Of a stretch of 64,000 nt of DNA, positions 53,906 through 62,950 are shown piece by piece. Source of the stretch: an uncultured Acidobacteriia bacterium (GTDB lineage: Bacteria > Acidobacteriota > Terriglobia > Bryobacterales > Bryobacteraceae). The stretch's first letter is position 1, and each line of letters opens with the position of its first letter. Below the pieces are notes generated by a model. That model had not been told where the DNA came from, did no database searches, and saw nothing but the letters and a program-made list of their open reading frames with translations. A program made the position numbers and the translations under genes. The stretch lies in contig CAIKMJ010000046.1 of assembly GCA_903828455.1 (NCBI GenBank), positions 1 to 64,000 of the forward strand. The letters run 5' to 3'.

Positions 53906-54540
53906 ACGGCACCTCTTCCGGCCCCGAACAGGCGCCCCGCCGTGCGCAACAGCAGCCGCGCGTCTTCTGCCGGCGAACACAGACTCAGCCATCGCTGTTC
54001 GACGGCCAGCTTGGCCGGCAGCAAGGTGCTCCGGTAGAACGCAACGGGGTCACTCACGCCGCGCAGTCGCTCTTCTTCGTTGAAATATTCCACGCTCGCT
54101 GCCCCGGTAATGCCGGGCGCAACCTCCAGAATCTCAGTCCACACGGGATCTGCTTCGTCGACGAACTCCGGAACTTCGGGCCGCGGGCCGACCAGCGCCA
54201 TCTCGCCCCGGACAACGTTCCATAATTGCGGCAATTCATCCAGCTTCCAGCGTCTCAGATGAGCACCGACGGACGTAATTCGGGGGTCGCCACCCGCTGT
54301 GATGGAGGGTCCGGCCGCTGTTACGCGGGCAGCCGGGAGCATGGTGCGGAACTTCAGTTGCCGGAAGCGCCTGCCGTGCCGGCCCACGCGCGTCCCCGCG
54401 TAGCACACCGGCCAGCCATCGCCCAGCAGCACGACCGCGGCGCACACCACCATCAGCGGGGAAATCGCCAGCAGCAGCAGGGCCGCCAGTGTTCTTTCAA
54501 TCGCTCTCTTCGCCGCACTGGTGGCATAGGGGCTGACCAT
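53902..54540 (-). CDS. Initiating sugar transferase (PglC/WcaJ type)
   Basis: A 212-residue monotopic phosphoglycosyl transferase that loads a sugar phosphate onto undecaprenyl phosphate. It has the short form: KRAIERTLAALLLLAISPLM (membrane helix with KR start), RVGRHGRRFRQLKFRTM, and KLDELPQLWNVVRGEMALVG with the catalytic Asp-Glu intact. VAPGITGAASVEYFNEEER is normal. This is the intact counterpart of the degenerate homologue at 22820-24112. It lies 6 bp after the methyltransferase and overlaps the CapD-like gene by 4 bp. Confidence 0.93.
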   Translation of the reverse strand: MVSPYATSAAKRAIERTLAALLLLAISPLMVVCAAVVLLGDGWPVCYAGTRVGRHGRRFRQLKFRTMLPAARVTAAGPSITAGGDPRITSVGAHLRRWKLDELPQLWNVVRGEMALVGPRPEVPEFVDEADPVWTEILEVAPGITGAASVEYFNEEERLRGVSDPVAFYRSTLLPAKLAVEQRWLSLCSPAEDARLLLRTAGRLFGAGRGAV

Positions 54541-54546
54541 TTCCGA

Positions 54547-55254
54547 CTAGTTACCGCCCCGGGTGATCACGGCCGCCAGATGCGTTTTGGCGAACGGCAG
54601 GCTCTCCAGCGCGAAGGCCGCGGCCCACGAGTGCGGCGCCACCAATCGGGCCAGCGGCGGCGCGAGTGTCGCATTCTCAAAACGAAATCTGCATCCGGGG
54701 AAGAGTTGGCGGATCTCCTTCCTTCCGATGCCGCGAACGGGCCGCGCGGGATTCGAACGGCGCATGTCGTACCAGAGGATTCTCCCGCCGGGGCGCAGCA
54801 CTCGCAGCATCTCGCGCGCAATCTGCTGCCGCACCGCCGCATCCAGGATGGAACTGAAGACCGTGAACTGCGCCGCGAGGTCGAATGCTGAGTCTGGCCA
54901 GGGCAGCGTCCGCGCATCGCCGCTGAGCAATTCGGCCCCCGCCAGCCGTTCGCGAGCCTGCACGATGCGCTCCGGCAACAGATCGATGCCGTGAAGCCGC
55001 GACACCGTCGCGCCCCACATCAGGAACTCCAGCAGCCAGTGCCCCTGGCCGCAGCCGACATCGAGAATTTGCGCGCGGTTCAGCGGGAACGCACCCTCTT
55101 CGCGCAGCAAGCGCGCACAGGCCCGCGCCGCACCGGCGTGCAGAAACTGGTTTTCGCTGCGATTCGAGTCGTAGAATCCGGCGGGGATCTCGCGGGCCCG
55201 GCGCGCGTACTCCTGACGAATTCGTTCGATTTCGAGGGCGCCCGGATCGTCCAC
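54547..55254 (-). CDS. SAM-dependent methyltransferase (class I)
   Basis: A 235-residue methyltransferase. Motif I is ILDVGCGQGHWLLEFLMWG, motif II includes GIDLLPERIVQAR, then LSGDARTLPWPDSAFDL and VLRPGGRILWYDMR. The GTG start at 55254 is preceded by GAGAGG; the frame runs further upstream but overlaps the GT2 gene in a non-coding-like way. Position inside an exopolysaccharide operon suggests it methylates a sugar or lipid-linked intermediate. Confidence 0.87.
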   Translation of the reverse strand: MDDPGALEIERIRQEYARRAREIPAGFYDSNRSENQFLHAGAARACARLLREEGAFPLNRAQILDVGCGQGHWLLEFLMWGATVSRLHGIDLLPERIVQARERLAGAELLSGDARTLPWPDSAFDLAAQFTVFSSILDAAVRQQIAREMLRVLRPGGRILWYDMRRSNPARPVRGIGRKEIRQLFPGCRFRFENATLAPPLARLVAPHSWAAAFALESLPFAKTHLAAVITRGGN

Positions 55255-55262
55255 CGCGCCTC

Positions 55263-56309
55263 TCAGCGGCTCGCGCCCGTAAACACGCGCGGAACCGTCG
55301 TCTGACCCTGCCGGCACAGCCCCCAGTATACGAGGCCTGCGCAGAACCCCGCGGCGTACCCGAGTTGATAAAGAAAGAATGTCAGCGGCAGCGCCGGCAA
55401 CAGGTCCCAGCCTTCCCGGCTGGCGGCGCGCAGGGTCGCTACGAGGCAAAGCAGCGCGTAAAGCACCGTCAGCGCGCCGAGCGCAGTTAGCGCGGCGGCC
55501 CGGGTCGCGGCCGGAATCGTCAGAAACGCAAAAACGAACCCAATCAGCGCCGCCCCGCCCGGCACGAAATGCCGGACTGCCGCCGTGGCGGGGTGCTTCC
55601 GCAGCACCGCAATCCGCCAGAATCCGAACTGCAGATATTGCCGGAACAGGCCGCGCAGCGTGCGCCGCGGCGTGTAGCAGGAGACGATCGACGCGTCCTG
55701 CCAGATGACGCCGCCCGCCTGACGAATCCGCAGATTCAGTTCATCGTCCTGATTGCGCACCAGCGTTTCATCGAAGCCTCCCAGATCGAGGAGCGTCTGC
55801 CGCCGCCAGCATCCGTAGGGAACGGTGTCCACCGGGCCGGAATAATTGTTGTCGCGGAACCGCGCGCCGCCCGTGGCGAAGGGGGAGTGGAACCCGGCAT
55901 GGATGGCACGGGGCCAATAGCCTTCGGCGCGCGACCGCTGCGGGCCGCCCGCGTTGGCCGCGCCGGTCGCTTCGAGCACTTCGATCGAACGCCGGACGTA
56001 ATCGGGCGAATACACGGTGTGTGCGTCCATCCGTACGATGAACTCGCCGCGAGCGAGCCGGATCGCGTCGTTCAGCCCGGTTGACACGATTCGCGCGGGA
56101 TTATCGATGACGGCCAGCCATGGCCTCGCGCCACAAGCGGCATCGAGAAGCGCCCGCGTGCCGTCCGTCGACTGGCCATCTGCGATGATGACGTCCAGCT
56201 CAAGCCCCGTGCGATCCAGCGCATCGAGGCTTTGGAGCAAGCGCCCGATGTGCCCCGCTTCGTTCCGGCAGGCTGCGACGACGGTGACGTTTACTGGAAT
56301 ATTCGTCAT
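55263..56309 (-). CDS. Glycosyltransferase family 2 (ExoA-like)
   Basis: A 348-residue membrane-associated glycosyltransferase. VTVVAACRNEAGHIGRLLQS, VIIADGQSTDGTRALLD and FIVRMDAHTVYSPDYVRR (DxD-like) form the GT-A core; ARFRDNNYSGPVDTVPYGCW and QDDELNLRIRQAGG are typical of the succinoglycan ExoA group. Three or four membrane helices lie at the C-terminus. First gene of the second exopolysaccharide operon, 8 bp ahead of the methyltransferase start. Confidence 0.9.
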   Translation of the reverse strand: MTNIPVNVTVVAACRNEAGHIGRLLQSLDALDRTGLELDVIIADGQSTDGTRALLDAACGARPWLAVIDNPARIVSTGLNDAIRLARGEFIVRMDAHTVYSPDYVRRSIEVLEATGAANAGGPQRSRAEGYWPRAIHAGFHSPFATGGARFRDNNYSGPVDTVPYGCWRRQTLLDLGGFDETLVRNQDDELNLRIRQAGGVIWQDASIVSCYTPRRTLRGLFRQYLQFGFWRIAVLRKHPATAAVRHFVPGGAALIGFVFAFLTIPAATRAAALTALGALTVLYALLCLVATLRAASREGWDLLPALPLTFFLYQLGYAAGFCAGLVYWGLCRQGQTTVPRVFTGASR

Positions 56310-56332
56310 GCGGGGCCATCCACGAGGTTAGT

Positions 56333-57010
56333 ATGGATGCACGGACCATGAACCGGCGGGCTCTCATTCGGCAATCCGGACTGGCGGGCACGGCAGTCGT
56401 TCTCGGCGCGTGTGGCAGGAAGCGGGTTGCTGTCCCTCCGCCCCCGGCGCAAATTCCCGCTGGCACCACGGAACGCGGCGTGGCTAGTTGGTACGGCCAT
56501 CCGTATCATGGCCGCCCCGCGGCAGATGGCGAGATCTACGACATGGAGCAACTGGTGGCCGCCCACCGCACGCTGCCGTTTCACACGCGCGTGAGTGTCC
56601 GCAACCTGTCGAACAACAAAACGGTGGAGGTTCGCATTATCGACCGCGGGCCGTTCGTGGGCGGGCGCATCATCGACCTTTCGCATAAAGCCGCACAGCA
56701 ACTGGAGATGATCGGCTCCGGCATCGCGCCGGTGGAGATCACCGTGCTCGCGGCGCCTGCTTCCGGCGTGCCCGCAAAGTTCGGCGTGCAGGTGGGGGCG
56801 TTCGGCGACAAATCGAACGCGGACCGGATGGAGCAATCGATGAAAGCGGCCTACGGTGCCGGCCGGCAGGTGCAGCGGGCCGGCGATCCACCGTTGTGGC
56901 GAGTGCTGGCCGGCGCCGAACCTTCGCCCGAAGCAGCGGAGCAGCTGGCGCGGCGCATCCGCGAAGAGCAAAAGGTGCCGCAGGCTTTTGTGGTGCGTCT
57001 CGATCCGTAG
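56333..57010 (+). CDS. rlpA: RlpA-like lipoprotein (septal lytic transglycosylase), DPBB plus SPOR
   Basis: A 225-residue lipoprotein. The N-terminal RRALIRQSGLAGTAVVLGAC gives a Tat-like RR and a lipobox LGAC. Residues about 48-135 are the double-psi beta-barrel: GVASWYGHPYHGRPAADGE, then AHRTLPFHTRVSVRN and VRIIDRGPFVGGRIIDLS, with the Glu, His and Asp of active RlpA enzymes preserved. The C-terminal 75 residues (FGVQVGAFGDKSNADRMEQS) form a SPOR domain that binds denuded septal peptidoglycan. It may start at ATG 56333 or 56348. Confidence 0.9.
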   Translation: MDARTMNRRALIRQSGLAGTAVVLGACGRKRVAVPPPPAQIPAGTTERGVASWYGHPYHGRPAADGEIYDMEQLVAAHRTLPFHTRVSVRNLSNNKTVEVRIIDRGPFVGGRIIDLSHKAAQQLEMIGSGIAPVEITVLAAPASGVPAKFGVQVGAFGDKSNADRMEQSMKAAYGAGRQVQRAGDPPLWRVLAGAEPSPEAAEQLARRIREEQKVPQAFVVRLDP

Positions 57011-57021
57011 TCAGCAACTCG

Positions 57022-57471
57022 CTACAGAACCGCGAGCACTTCTTCGGCGTGGCCTTCGGGCTTCACCTTCTCGAAGATCTTTACGATCTTACCTGCCTCG
57101 ATCACGAACGTTGTTCGCGCCACGCCCATCACCTTCTTGCCGTACATGTTCTTTTCCTTCATGACTCCATAAAGGTTCGCGATCGTCTTGTCGGCGTCGG
57201 CAAGCAGAGTGAAGCCAAGGTCGAACTTCTCCTTGAATTTCGCCTGCGCCTTCGTCGTATCGGGCGAGACGCCGATTACGGTGACGCCTTTCTTCGTGAA
57301 CTTCTTCACGTGGTCGCGGAACTCGCAGGATTCAACGGTGCAGCCCGGCGTATCGGCGCGGGGGTAAAAGTACAGGACGATCTTTTCGTCCTTGTGTTCG
57401 GCCAGACGGAACTCTTCGCCTGCGTCGGTGAGGACAGTGAAATCCGGTGCTTTATCGCCAACTTTGAGCAT
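57022..57471 (-). CDS. bcp: Thioredoxin-dependent thiol peroxidase (BCP/PrxQ)
   Basis: A 149-residue peroxiredoxin reducing hydroperoxides. PRADTPGCTVESCEFRD holds the peroxidatic Cys and, five residues later, the resolving Cys, the E. coli BCP layout. VTVIGVSPDTTKAQAKFKEK and GVARTTFVIEAGKI are family segments. GAGG lies 8 nt before the ATG. It follows gatB by 25 bp on the same strand and may be cotranscribed; it ends 11 bp from the convergent rlpA-like gene. Confidence 0.95.
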   Translation of the reverse strand: MLKVGDKAPDFTVLTDAGEEFRLAEHKDEKIVLYFYPRADTPGCTVESCEFRDHVKKFTKKGVTVIGVSPDTTKAQAKFKEKFDLGFTLLADADKTIANLYGVMKEKNMYGKKVMGVARTTFVIEAGKIVKIFEKVKPEGHAEEVLAVL

Positions 57472-57496
57472 GGTCTGATTCCTCGCCTTCCTTCTT

Positions 57497-58978
57497 TTAT
57501 GAGAGTTTCGACTTCAGCAGTTCGTTCACAGCGGCGGGATTCGCCTGGCCTCGCGACGCCTTCATCACGGCACCAACGAGGAAGCCGATCACCGTCGTCT
57601 TGCCACCCTTATATTGCTCGACCTGCTTCGGATTCGCAGCGAGGACTTCATCCACAATCTTTTCCAGTGCGCCGGAATCGCTGATCGTCCTGAGTCCTTC
57701 GCGCTCCACGATGACCGAGGGAGCTTCGCCGGATTCGAACATCTTCGGCAGAACGTCCTTTGCCAGCTTGCCGGTGAGTTCGCCGCGCACGATGAGTCCG
57801 ACCAGTTCACCGAGGTGGCGGGCGGAGATCGGAGAATCTTCGATCTCACGATCGGCGGCTTTGAGCATGCCGGCAAGGTCGCCCATCACCCAGTTGGCGG
57901 CAATCTTCGGATCGGTCGAAACGGTGGCGACTTCCTCGTAGTATTCGGCGATGGCGCGGGTGGAGGTGAGCACTTCCGCGTCGTACTGGCGCAATCCGTA
58001 GGATTCGACAAAGCGGGCGCGTTTGGCGGTGGGCAACTCCGGCATGGTGGAACGGACTTCACCGAGCCAGCGGTCGCTGATTTTGAGAGGAACGAGATCG
58101 GGTTCAGGGAAGTAACGATAATCGTGCGCGTCTTCCTTGCTGCGCATCCCGTGGGTCTCGCCGGAATCGGGATCGAACAGACGGGTTTCCTGAAAAATGC
58201 GGCCGCCTTTTTCAATGATGGCGACCTGGCGGGCCACTTCGTATTCCACGGCCTGCTTCAGGAAGCGGAACGAATTCAGGTTCTTGACTTCGGCGCGCGT
58301 GCCAAACTTCTCAGTGCCCTTCAGGCGGACCGAAACGTTGGCATCGCAGCGCAGATGGCCCTTTTCCATGTCGCAGGTGGAGACTTCGACGAACTGGAGA
58401 GTTTGCTTGAGATCGGTCAGGTATGCCACGGCTTCGTCCGCCGAGCGCATGTCGGGCTCGCTGACGATTTCGATGAGCGGGGTACCGCAGCGGTTGAGAT
58501 CGACGTAGGTGTAGCGGTCGGAATCGCGGAAGCCTTCATGCTGGCTCTTACCAGCGTCGTCTTCCATGTGGATGCGGGTGATGCCGATGCGCTTGAGTCC
58601 GGTCTCGACAGGTATATCGATGTAGCCGTGTTCGGAAAGCGGCTCATCGTACATGGAGATCTGGTAGCCCTTGGGAAGGTCGGGATAGAAATAATTTTTG
58701 CGGGCGAAGCGCGAGACGGCGCGCACGTTGCAGCGGAGCGCGAAGGAGGCCTTGATGGCAAGCTCCACGGCTTCACGGCTGAGCACCGGCAGGGCGCCGG
58801 GCAGGCCGAGGCAAACCGGGCAGACATTGCTGTTGGGCGCAGCGCCGAAAGAGGTTGGACAGCCGCAGAAAATCTTCGTGCGGGTGCCGAGCTGCACGTG
58901 GACTTCGAGCCCGATTACGGGTTCATATTTGGCGATGAGCTCGGGGGAGGCGAGCTCGGTAAATGCGGATGCAGACAT
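57497..58978 (-). CDS. gatB: Asp-tRNA(Asn)/Glu-tRNA(Gln) amidotransferase subunit B
   Basis: The kinase/tRNA-binding subunit of GatCAB, which converts mischarged Glu-tRNA(Gln) and Asp-tRNA(Asn) to the amides. The 493-residue product has YEPVIGLEVHVQLGTRTKIF, NVCPVCLGLPGALPVL with the zinc-type Cys pairs, FYPDLPKGYQISMYD, and the C-terminal YqeY-like tail ending GQANPAAVNELLKSKLS. gatA and gatC are not adjacent. TATCCT ends 8 nt before the ATG and there is no Shine-Dalgarno sequence. Confidence 0.97.
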   Translation of the reverse strand: MSASAFTELASPELIAKYEPVIGLEVHVQLGTRTKIFCGCPTSFGAAPNSNVCPVCLGLPGALPVLSREAVELAIKASFALRCNVRAVSRFARKNYFYPDLPKGYQISMYDEPLSEHGYIDIPVETGLKRIGITRIHMEDDAGKSQHEGFRDSDRYTYVDLNRCGTPLIEIVSEPDMRSADEAVAYLTDLKQTLQFVEVSTCDMEKGHLRCDANVSVRLKGTEKFGTRAEVKNLNSFRFLKQAVEYEVARQVAIIEKGGRIFQETRLFDPDSGETHGMRSKEDAHDYRYFPEPDLVPLKISDRWLGEVRSTMPELPTAKRARFVESYGLRQYDAEVLTSTRAIAEYYEEVATVSTDPKIAANWVMGDLAGMLKAADREIEDSPISARHLGELVGLIVRGELTGKLAKDVLPKMFESGEAPSVIVEREGLRTISDSGALEKIVDEVLAANPKQVEQYKGGKTTVIGFLVGAVMKASRGQANPAAVNELLKSKLS

Positions 58979-58986
58979 TTTTTCTT

Positions 58987-58992
58987 AGGATA
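58987..58992 (-). promoter_or_regulatory. -10-like box of gatB
   Basis: TATCCT on the minus strand ends 8 nt before the gatB ATG. No -35 box found. Confidence 0.3.
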
Positions 58993-59012
58993 GCCGCCCG
59001 CGGGGTGCGGCG

Positions 59013-59873
59013 TTAGTTGGCGACCGTCAGAAAGAGGCCGCTCTGGGTGCTGAAACCGCCGGTGCTCAGAACCAGCGGCTGGTCGCCGCTGGCGACGTTC
59101 GGCACCGTGATGTTGAACTGGCAGACCCCTGGCGCGACCAGGTAAGCGGCGACGGACGCCGCGACACCGCCCACGGTGGCTGTGACGGCCTGGGTCAGCG
59201 GGTACGCCGAATAGAAGAGCACGCCGACCGGCGCGGCCGGGTTGGAGGGTCCGAAGCCGGTGCCGTAGAGCTGGACGACCTCACCGGGTTTGGCTGGCGT
59301 GGTGGCCACACCCTGCAGCAGGCCGGCCGGGCCGGCGTAAACACCGGTGGAGTTGTGGACGGCCGCGGGGTACCGCGGGGTGAACTCGAACAGCGCGGGC
59401 TGCAGCGGAACCTTGTCGATGTAGAAAAAGTTGCTCTGGAGCAGCTGGATCTTCACCTGCACAGCAACGCTGCCGGTGGTGTTGTCATCCGGCGGAATCA
59501 GGATGTTGAGCTGCGTGGGGCTGTAGTAAGAAATGGCGGTCGGACGCGCGTTGACGGTGACCGAGACGAAGTCCATCTGCGGCGGCAGCTGGCCGTTGAT
59601 GAAATCGGAGTCCTGCCAGGCGCGCGAAAGAACGGAAAAGCCGGTGCCGTAAACGGTAATCCAGCTGCCGGGAGCGGCGCCGACGTGGCCGGCGGCATTG
59701 CTGGCCACGGATTGCCCGCTGGCGCTGCTGGCCACGCCGGTAATGTAGGGAATGGTGGCCTGCGGACGCGCATCCTGTGGCGTCACAATCTGCGCCGCCA
59801 GACTCAAGCAGAAAAGACTCAACCCGGAAAGCCGCACAGTCAACTTACATTTCTCCCTTACGAATTTTGCCAT
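59013..59873 (-). CDS. Secreted protein with Solibacter-type C-terminal domain (TIGR03437-like)
   Basis: A 286-residue exported protein. GSWITVYGTGFSVLSRAWQD and later GPAGLLQGVATTPAKPGEVV then QLYGTGFGPSNPA are the diagnostic phrases of the domain described from Solibacter genomes; two Ig-like repeats are suggested. The role is unknown, probably extracellular adhesion or display. With ATG 59873 the N-terminus is MAKFVREKCKL before the hydrophobic core; a TTG at 59843 (MTVRLSGLSLFCLSLAAQ) has GGGAG just upstream and gives a tidier signal peptide, so it may be the true start. It is 34 bp upstream of gatB. Confidence 0.85.
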   Translation of the reverse strand: MAKFVREKCKLTVRLSGLSLFCLSLAAQIVTPQDARPQATIPYITGVASSASGQSVASNAAGHVGAAPGSWITVYGTGFSVLSRAWQDSDFINGQLPPQMDFVSVTVNARPTAISYYSPTQLNILIPPDDNTTGSVAVQVKIQLLQSNFFYIDKVPLQPALFEFTPRYPAAVHNSTGVYAGPAGLLQGVATTPAKPGEVVQLYGTGFGPSNPAAPVGVLFYSAYPLTQAVTATVGGVAASVAAYLVAPGVCQFNITVPNVASGDQPLVLSTGGFSTQSGLFLTVAN

Positions 59874-59917
59874 GGGCGGCACACGGACGAAGCTCCGGAA
59901 TAACCGCAGGAATCAGT

Positions 59918-59947
59918 AAAAAGGGCCCACCGTTTTGCGGCGGGCCC
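59918..59947 (-). terminator. Rho-independent terminator after molybdenum hydroxylase operon
   Basis: On the minus strand GGGCCCGCCG and CGGTGGGCCC pair (one G-T) around CAAAA, followed by TTTTT. It lies 22 nt after the stop of the large subunit. Confidence 0.88.
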
Positions 59948-59969
59948 GGGTTGCGTGATGTGAAGCGGC

Positions 59970-62477
59970 CTATCGGTCGGCCAGGTTGCTGCTCTTCCCG
60001 CCCGCCTTGATGGCCGCCAGAACGTTGCTTGCGGTGAACGGCACCTGACGGATGCGCACGCCTGTGGCGTCGAAGATCGCGTTGGCGACCGCCGCTTCGG
60101 CCAGCGTGATGGCGCATTCTCCCGCGCCGGTCTGCGAGACGTTGGGATTGTTGATCACCGTCGTCTTCATGACCGGAACAGGCTGGCCCCACTGGTAAAC
60201 AGGGTACGTGTTCCAGTCGGTGGACGTGATGATGCCAGCCGTAGCGTTCCACTTGACCTGCTCATAGAGTGCCCGGCTCATGCCCTGCAGCAGACCGCCC
60301 TCGGTCTGATTCTTCATCCCGTCGGGATTGGAAACCGGACCGCTTTCCACTGCCGTATAGAACGAGGTCACCGTAACCTGTCCGGTTACGACGTTGACCT
60401 GAACATTGCAAACGGTGGCGCTGTAGCCGTTGTTGCCTTCGTACAGCAGGCAGGCAAAGCCGCGTCCACTGGCAATGGTCGTATTGCCGAATCCGAATGC
60501 GCCGATTTTGGAGCGGGGCGAACTGCGGTAATCCCAGTTCCCGAGCTGTGCGGCTGCCTGGACCACCGCAATCAGCCGGGGATCCGAAAGGTGGCGAAGG
60601 CGGTAGAGAACCGGGTCCTGTCCCAGACCTGCGGCAACTTCGTCGATGAAGCTTTCATTGGCGAAAGTGTTCTGCATACGCGAAGGCGAACGCAGCGGGC
60701 CGGTAAAGAGCGGAGACGGTACGGTGTGGGTGATCACCCTGGCGCTGGCGATGTTGCCGGTGCCGCCGGCCGGGTTGTTCTTCACCACGCCGTTCAGATA
60801 TGCCGACGCGGCGTTTCCGTTATTGCCAAACGTGGAAGGCGGCGTAGCCGCGGTGGGCACTACAACGGGCGGGGTCGGAAAGCCGGCCAGCGCGCCACTG
60901 ATGATATTGCCCGGCGTGGTGGCGTTGGGGCGGTTGCCCCTGGTGGCGGTGTAGCTTTCGTAAACCCAGCTCTGCATCTGGCCAGTCTTATCGACGCCAG
61001 CCTGCAGATTAATCACATAGGGCTGACCGAAACTTTCGCCGTTGGCATGTTCGTCGCGGCGGGACCACTGGACGCGCACCGGCTTGCCTACGGCCTGCGA
61101 CATGATCGCAGCATCGTAGGAAACCGAATCGTTGCCGTTGAGCCCGTAGCATCCCGAACCTTCCACGTAAATAACTTCAACGTTGGAGTTGGGAATTCCC
61201 AGCACCAGCGCAACGCTGTCACGTTGCGGATAGACGCCCTGCGTGGCCGACCAGATTTTCGCGGTCGCCTGAGGGCCCGCTCCGCCTCGGACGTCGGCGA
61301 CGGCGCAGGAAGTGGCGATCGAGCCGTGCATCTGGTACGGATGCAGGTACTGGGCGCTGAATGTCTGCGCAGCGGCAGCCATGGTGGCCGCGGTATCGCC
61401 GGAATCCAGCGTGAGAGCATCCGCAGTAGGACCGGTCTGCAGATACGTGTAGAGGCTGTTCGGATCGGGCAGAGCGGCGCCGGTTGACCAGTTGACGTTC
61501 AGCGCGCCGGCAGCCTGAATGGCATGCCACTGGGTATCCGCAACGACTCCGACGAAGTTGGCCTTCACGACGACCTGCACGTTGCCAGGCAGAGCGGCGA
61601 CGGACGATTTATCCACGCTGACAACCGTCGCGCCGACCGTCGGCGGACGAACGACGCGGCCGTGCAGCATCCCGGCAACACGAACGTTGTGGACGTACGT
61701 GAAGGAGCCGACGGCCTTCGCCGGAATATCAATGCGCGGGACCGAGGTGCCGAGGATCGTGTAGGTGTGCGGATCCTTGGGCGTCACGCTGTTGCTGAGC
61801 GACAGATTGAAACGCTGCCCGTTCAACAGTTGGCCATAGCTGATCTGCTGCGTGGAGTCGCCGCCCTTAACCGAAACGATGCCATTGCTGACAGTAAGCG
61901 CGCTGACCGGGACATCGAACCAGAGCGAGGCCAGCTGCAGGATTGCCGCGAGCGCGGTATCCAGGGCCTGACGCAGCCCCCCGGGACCGAACTCCGCGAT
62001 GTGCGACTGGCTGCCCGACGTGGTGCCCTGATCCGGCGTAAAGCCGGTCTGACAGAAAATCAGCCGGACGTTGCTGAGCGGCACGGAGAGCTCTTCGGCA
62101 GCGAGCTGAATCTGGACGGTCCGGATGCCCTGACCGAATTCGCATTTGCCGGAGTAGACAGTGACGATTTCATCGGCGCCGATGGAAACCCAGGAATCGA
62201 CCTTCGATGCGTCTACCAGCCCGGTGGGCTGGAGCGGATCGATCGGAGTCGGCGGAGTGGTGGTTTGAGCCGAGGCATGAGTCAGTGAACCGGCGGCGCT
62301 GAATCCCACGACGAGAGCTCCGGCAGCTTTGGCGGCGGTCTTAAAGAAGTCACGGCGCGAAGGTGCATTTTCATTCAACGCGGCCAACGCATCGGGCGTC
62401 ATGTTCGACTGGTCGAACTGGCCGACGGAACCGGCAAGTTTATCCATTGCGCGTTTTCCAAAGATTGCGGATTTCAT
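59970..62477 (-). CDS. Tat-exported molybdopterin-binding subunit of an aldehyde/isoquinoline-type oxidoreductase
   Basis: An 835-residue large subunit of the xanthine dehydrogenase superfamily (IorB-like). A Tat signal is placed after a 39-residue lead (SRRDFFKTAAKAAGALVVGF). Cofactor segments include KCEFGQGIRTVQIQLAAEE, DQGTTSGSQSHIAEFGPGG, SATQGVYPQRDSVALVLGIP and the catalytic Glu in QTGAGECAITLAEAAVANAI. The enzyme would work in the periplasm and pass electrons through the Fe-S subunit to a cytochrome, because no FAD subunit is encoded. Substrate unknown (aldehydes, N-heterocycles). It overlaps the small-subunit gene by 4 bp. Confidence 0.9.
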   Translation of the reverse strand: MKSAIFGKRAMDKLAGSVGQFDQSNMTPDALAALNENAPSRRDFFKTAAKAAGALVVGFSAAGSLTHASAQTTTPPTPIDPLQPTGLVDASKVDSWVSIGADEIVTVYSGKCEFGQGIRTVQIQLAAEELSVPLSNVRLIFCQTGFTPDQGTTSGSQSHIAEFGPGGLRQALDTALAAILQLASLWFDVPVSALTVSNGIVSVKGGDSTQQISYGQLLNGQRFNLSLSNSVTPKDPHTYTILGTSVPRIDIPAKAVGSFTYVHNVRVAGMLHGRVVRPPTVGATVVSVDKSSVAALPGNVQVVVKANFVGVVADTQWHAIQAAGALNVNWSTGAALPDPNSLYTYLQTGPTADALTLDSGDTAATMAAAAQTFSAQYLHPYQMHGSIATSCAVADVRGGAGPQATAKIWSATQGVYPQRDSVALVLGIPNSNVEVIYVEGSGCYGLNGNDSVSYDAAIMSQAVGKPVRVQWSRRDEHANGESFGQPYVINLQAGVDKTGQMQSWVYESYTATRGNRPNATTPGNIISGALAGFPTPPVVVPTAATPPSTFGNNGNAASAYLNGVVKNNPAGGTGNIASARVITHTVPSPLFTGPLRSPSRMQNTFANESFIDEVAAGLGQDPVLYRLRHLSDPRLIAVVQAAAQLGNWDYRSSPRSKIGAFGFGNTTIASGRGFACLLYEGNNGYSATVCNVQVNVVTGQVTVTSFYTAVESGPVSNPDGMKNQTEGGLLQGMSRALYEQVKWNATAGIITSTDWNTYPVYQWGQPVPVMKTTVINNPNVSQTGAGECAITLAEAAVANAIFDATGVRIRQVPFTASNVLAAIKAGGKSSNLADR

Positions 62478-62950
62478 TGAGTTTTCCCCTGTGCGTAGAG
62501 AGAAAGCGCATTCAGCATGCGCGGGTGCGAGTGGCAGCGGCAGAGCAGCGGAGTCTGGCCCAGAGCATTCAGAATCTGCGCGCTGGTGGCGCCGGGATTG
62601 GCGTCAATGAAAGCCTTTCCGTAAAGCATGGGGCCGCTCAGACAGAATCCGCACTGCATCGCCTGCTGAGAAATGAAAGCCTGCTGGATCGGATGGGGAT
62701 TGGCAAGAGTGCCAAGGCCTTCGATCGAGACGATCGTGCCGCCGGCGGCAGCAGCGATGCCGGTTGTGCAGGAACGGATGGGAGCACCGTTCAGAAGGAC
62801 CGTGCAGCAGCCGCATTGACCGAGGCCGCAGCCGAACTTGGGTCCCTGCAGATGGACGTTCTCCTGCAATATGTAGAGCAGTGGTGTGTTGGGGTCGTCG
62901 ACGTTCACCGAAACGGAGGCGCCGTTCACGGTCATGGTGTATGTGGCCAT
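62474..62950 (-). CDS. (2Fe-2S) subunit of molybdenum hydroxylase
   Basis: A 158-residue protein with two 2Fe-2S clusters. The N-terminal plant-type ferredoxin site is FGCGLGQCGCCTVLLNGAPI plus a later Cys; the C-terminal four-helix site is QCGFCLSGPML and LCRCHSHPRM. Together with the large subunit it forms a two-component hydroxylase. It has no signal peptide and should travel with the Tat-carrying large subunit. The ATG has a strong Shine-Dalgarno AAGGAG. Confidence 0.95.
   Translation of the reverse strand: MATYTMTVNGASVSVNVDDPNTPLLYILQENVHLQGPKFGCGLGQCGCCTVLLNGAPIRSCTTGIAAAAGGTIVSIEGLGTLANPHPIQQAFISQQAMQCGFCLSGPMLYGKAFIDANPGATSAQILNALGQTPLLCRCHSHPRMLNALSLYAQGKTQ

Noticed and set aside
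57614-58993. A 459-codon plus-strand open frame
   Set aside because: Antisense to gatB.
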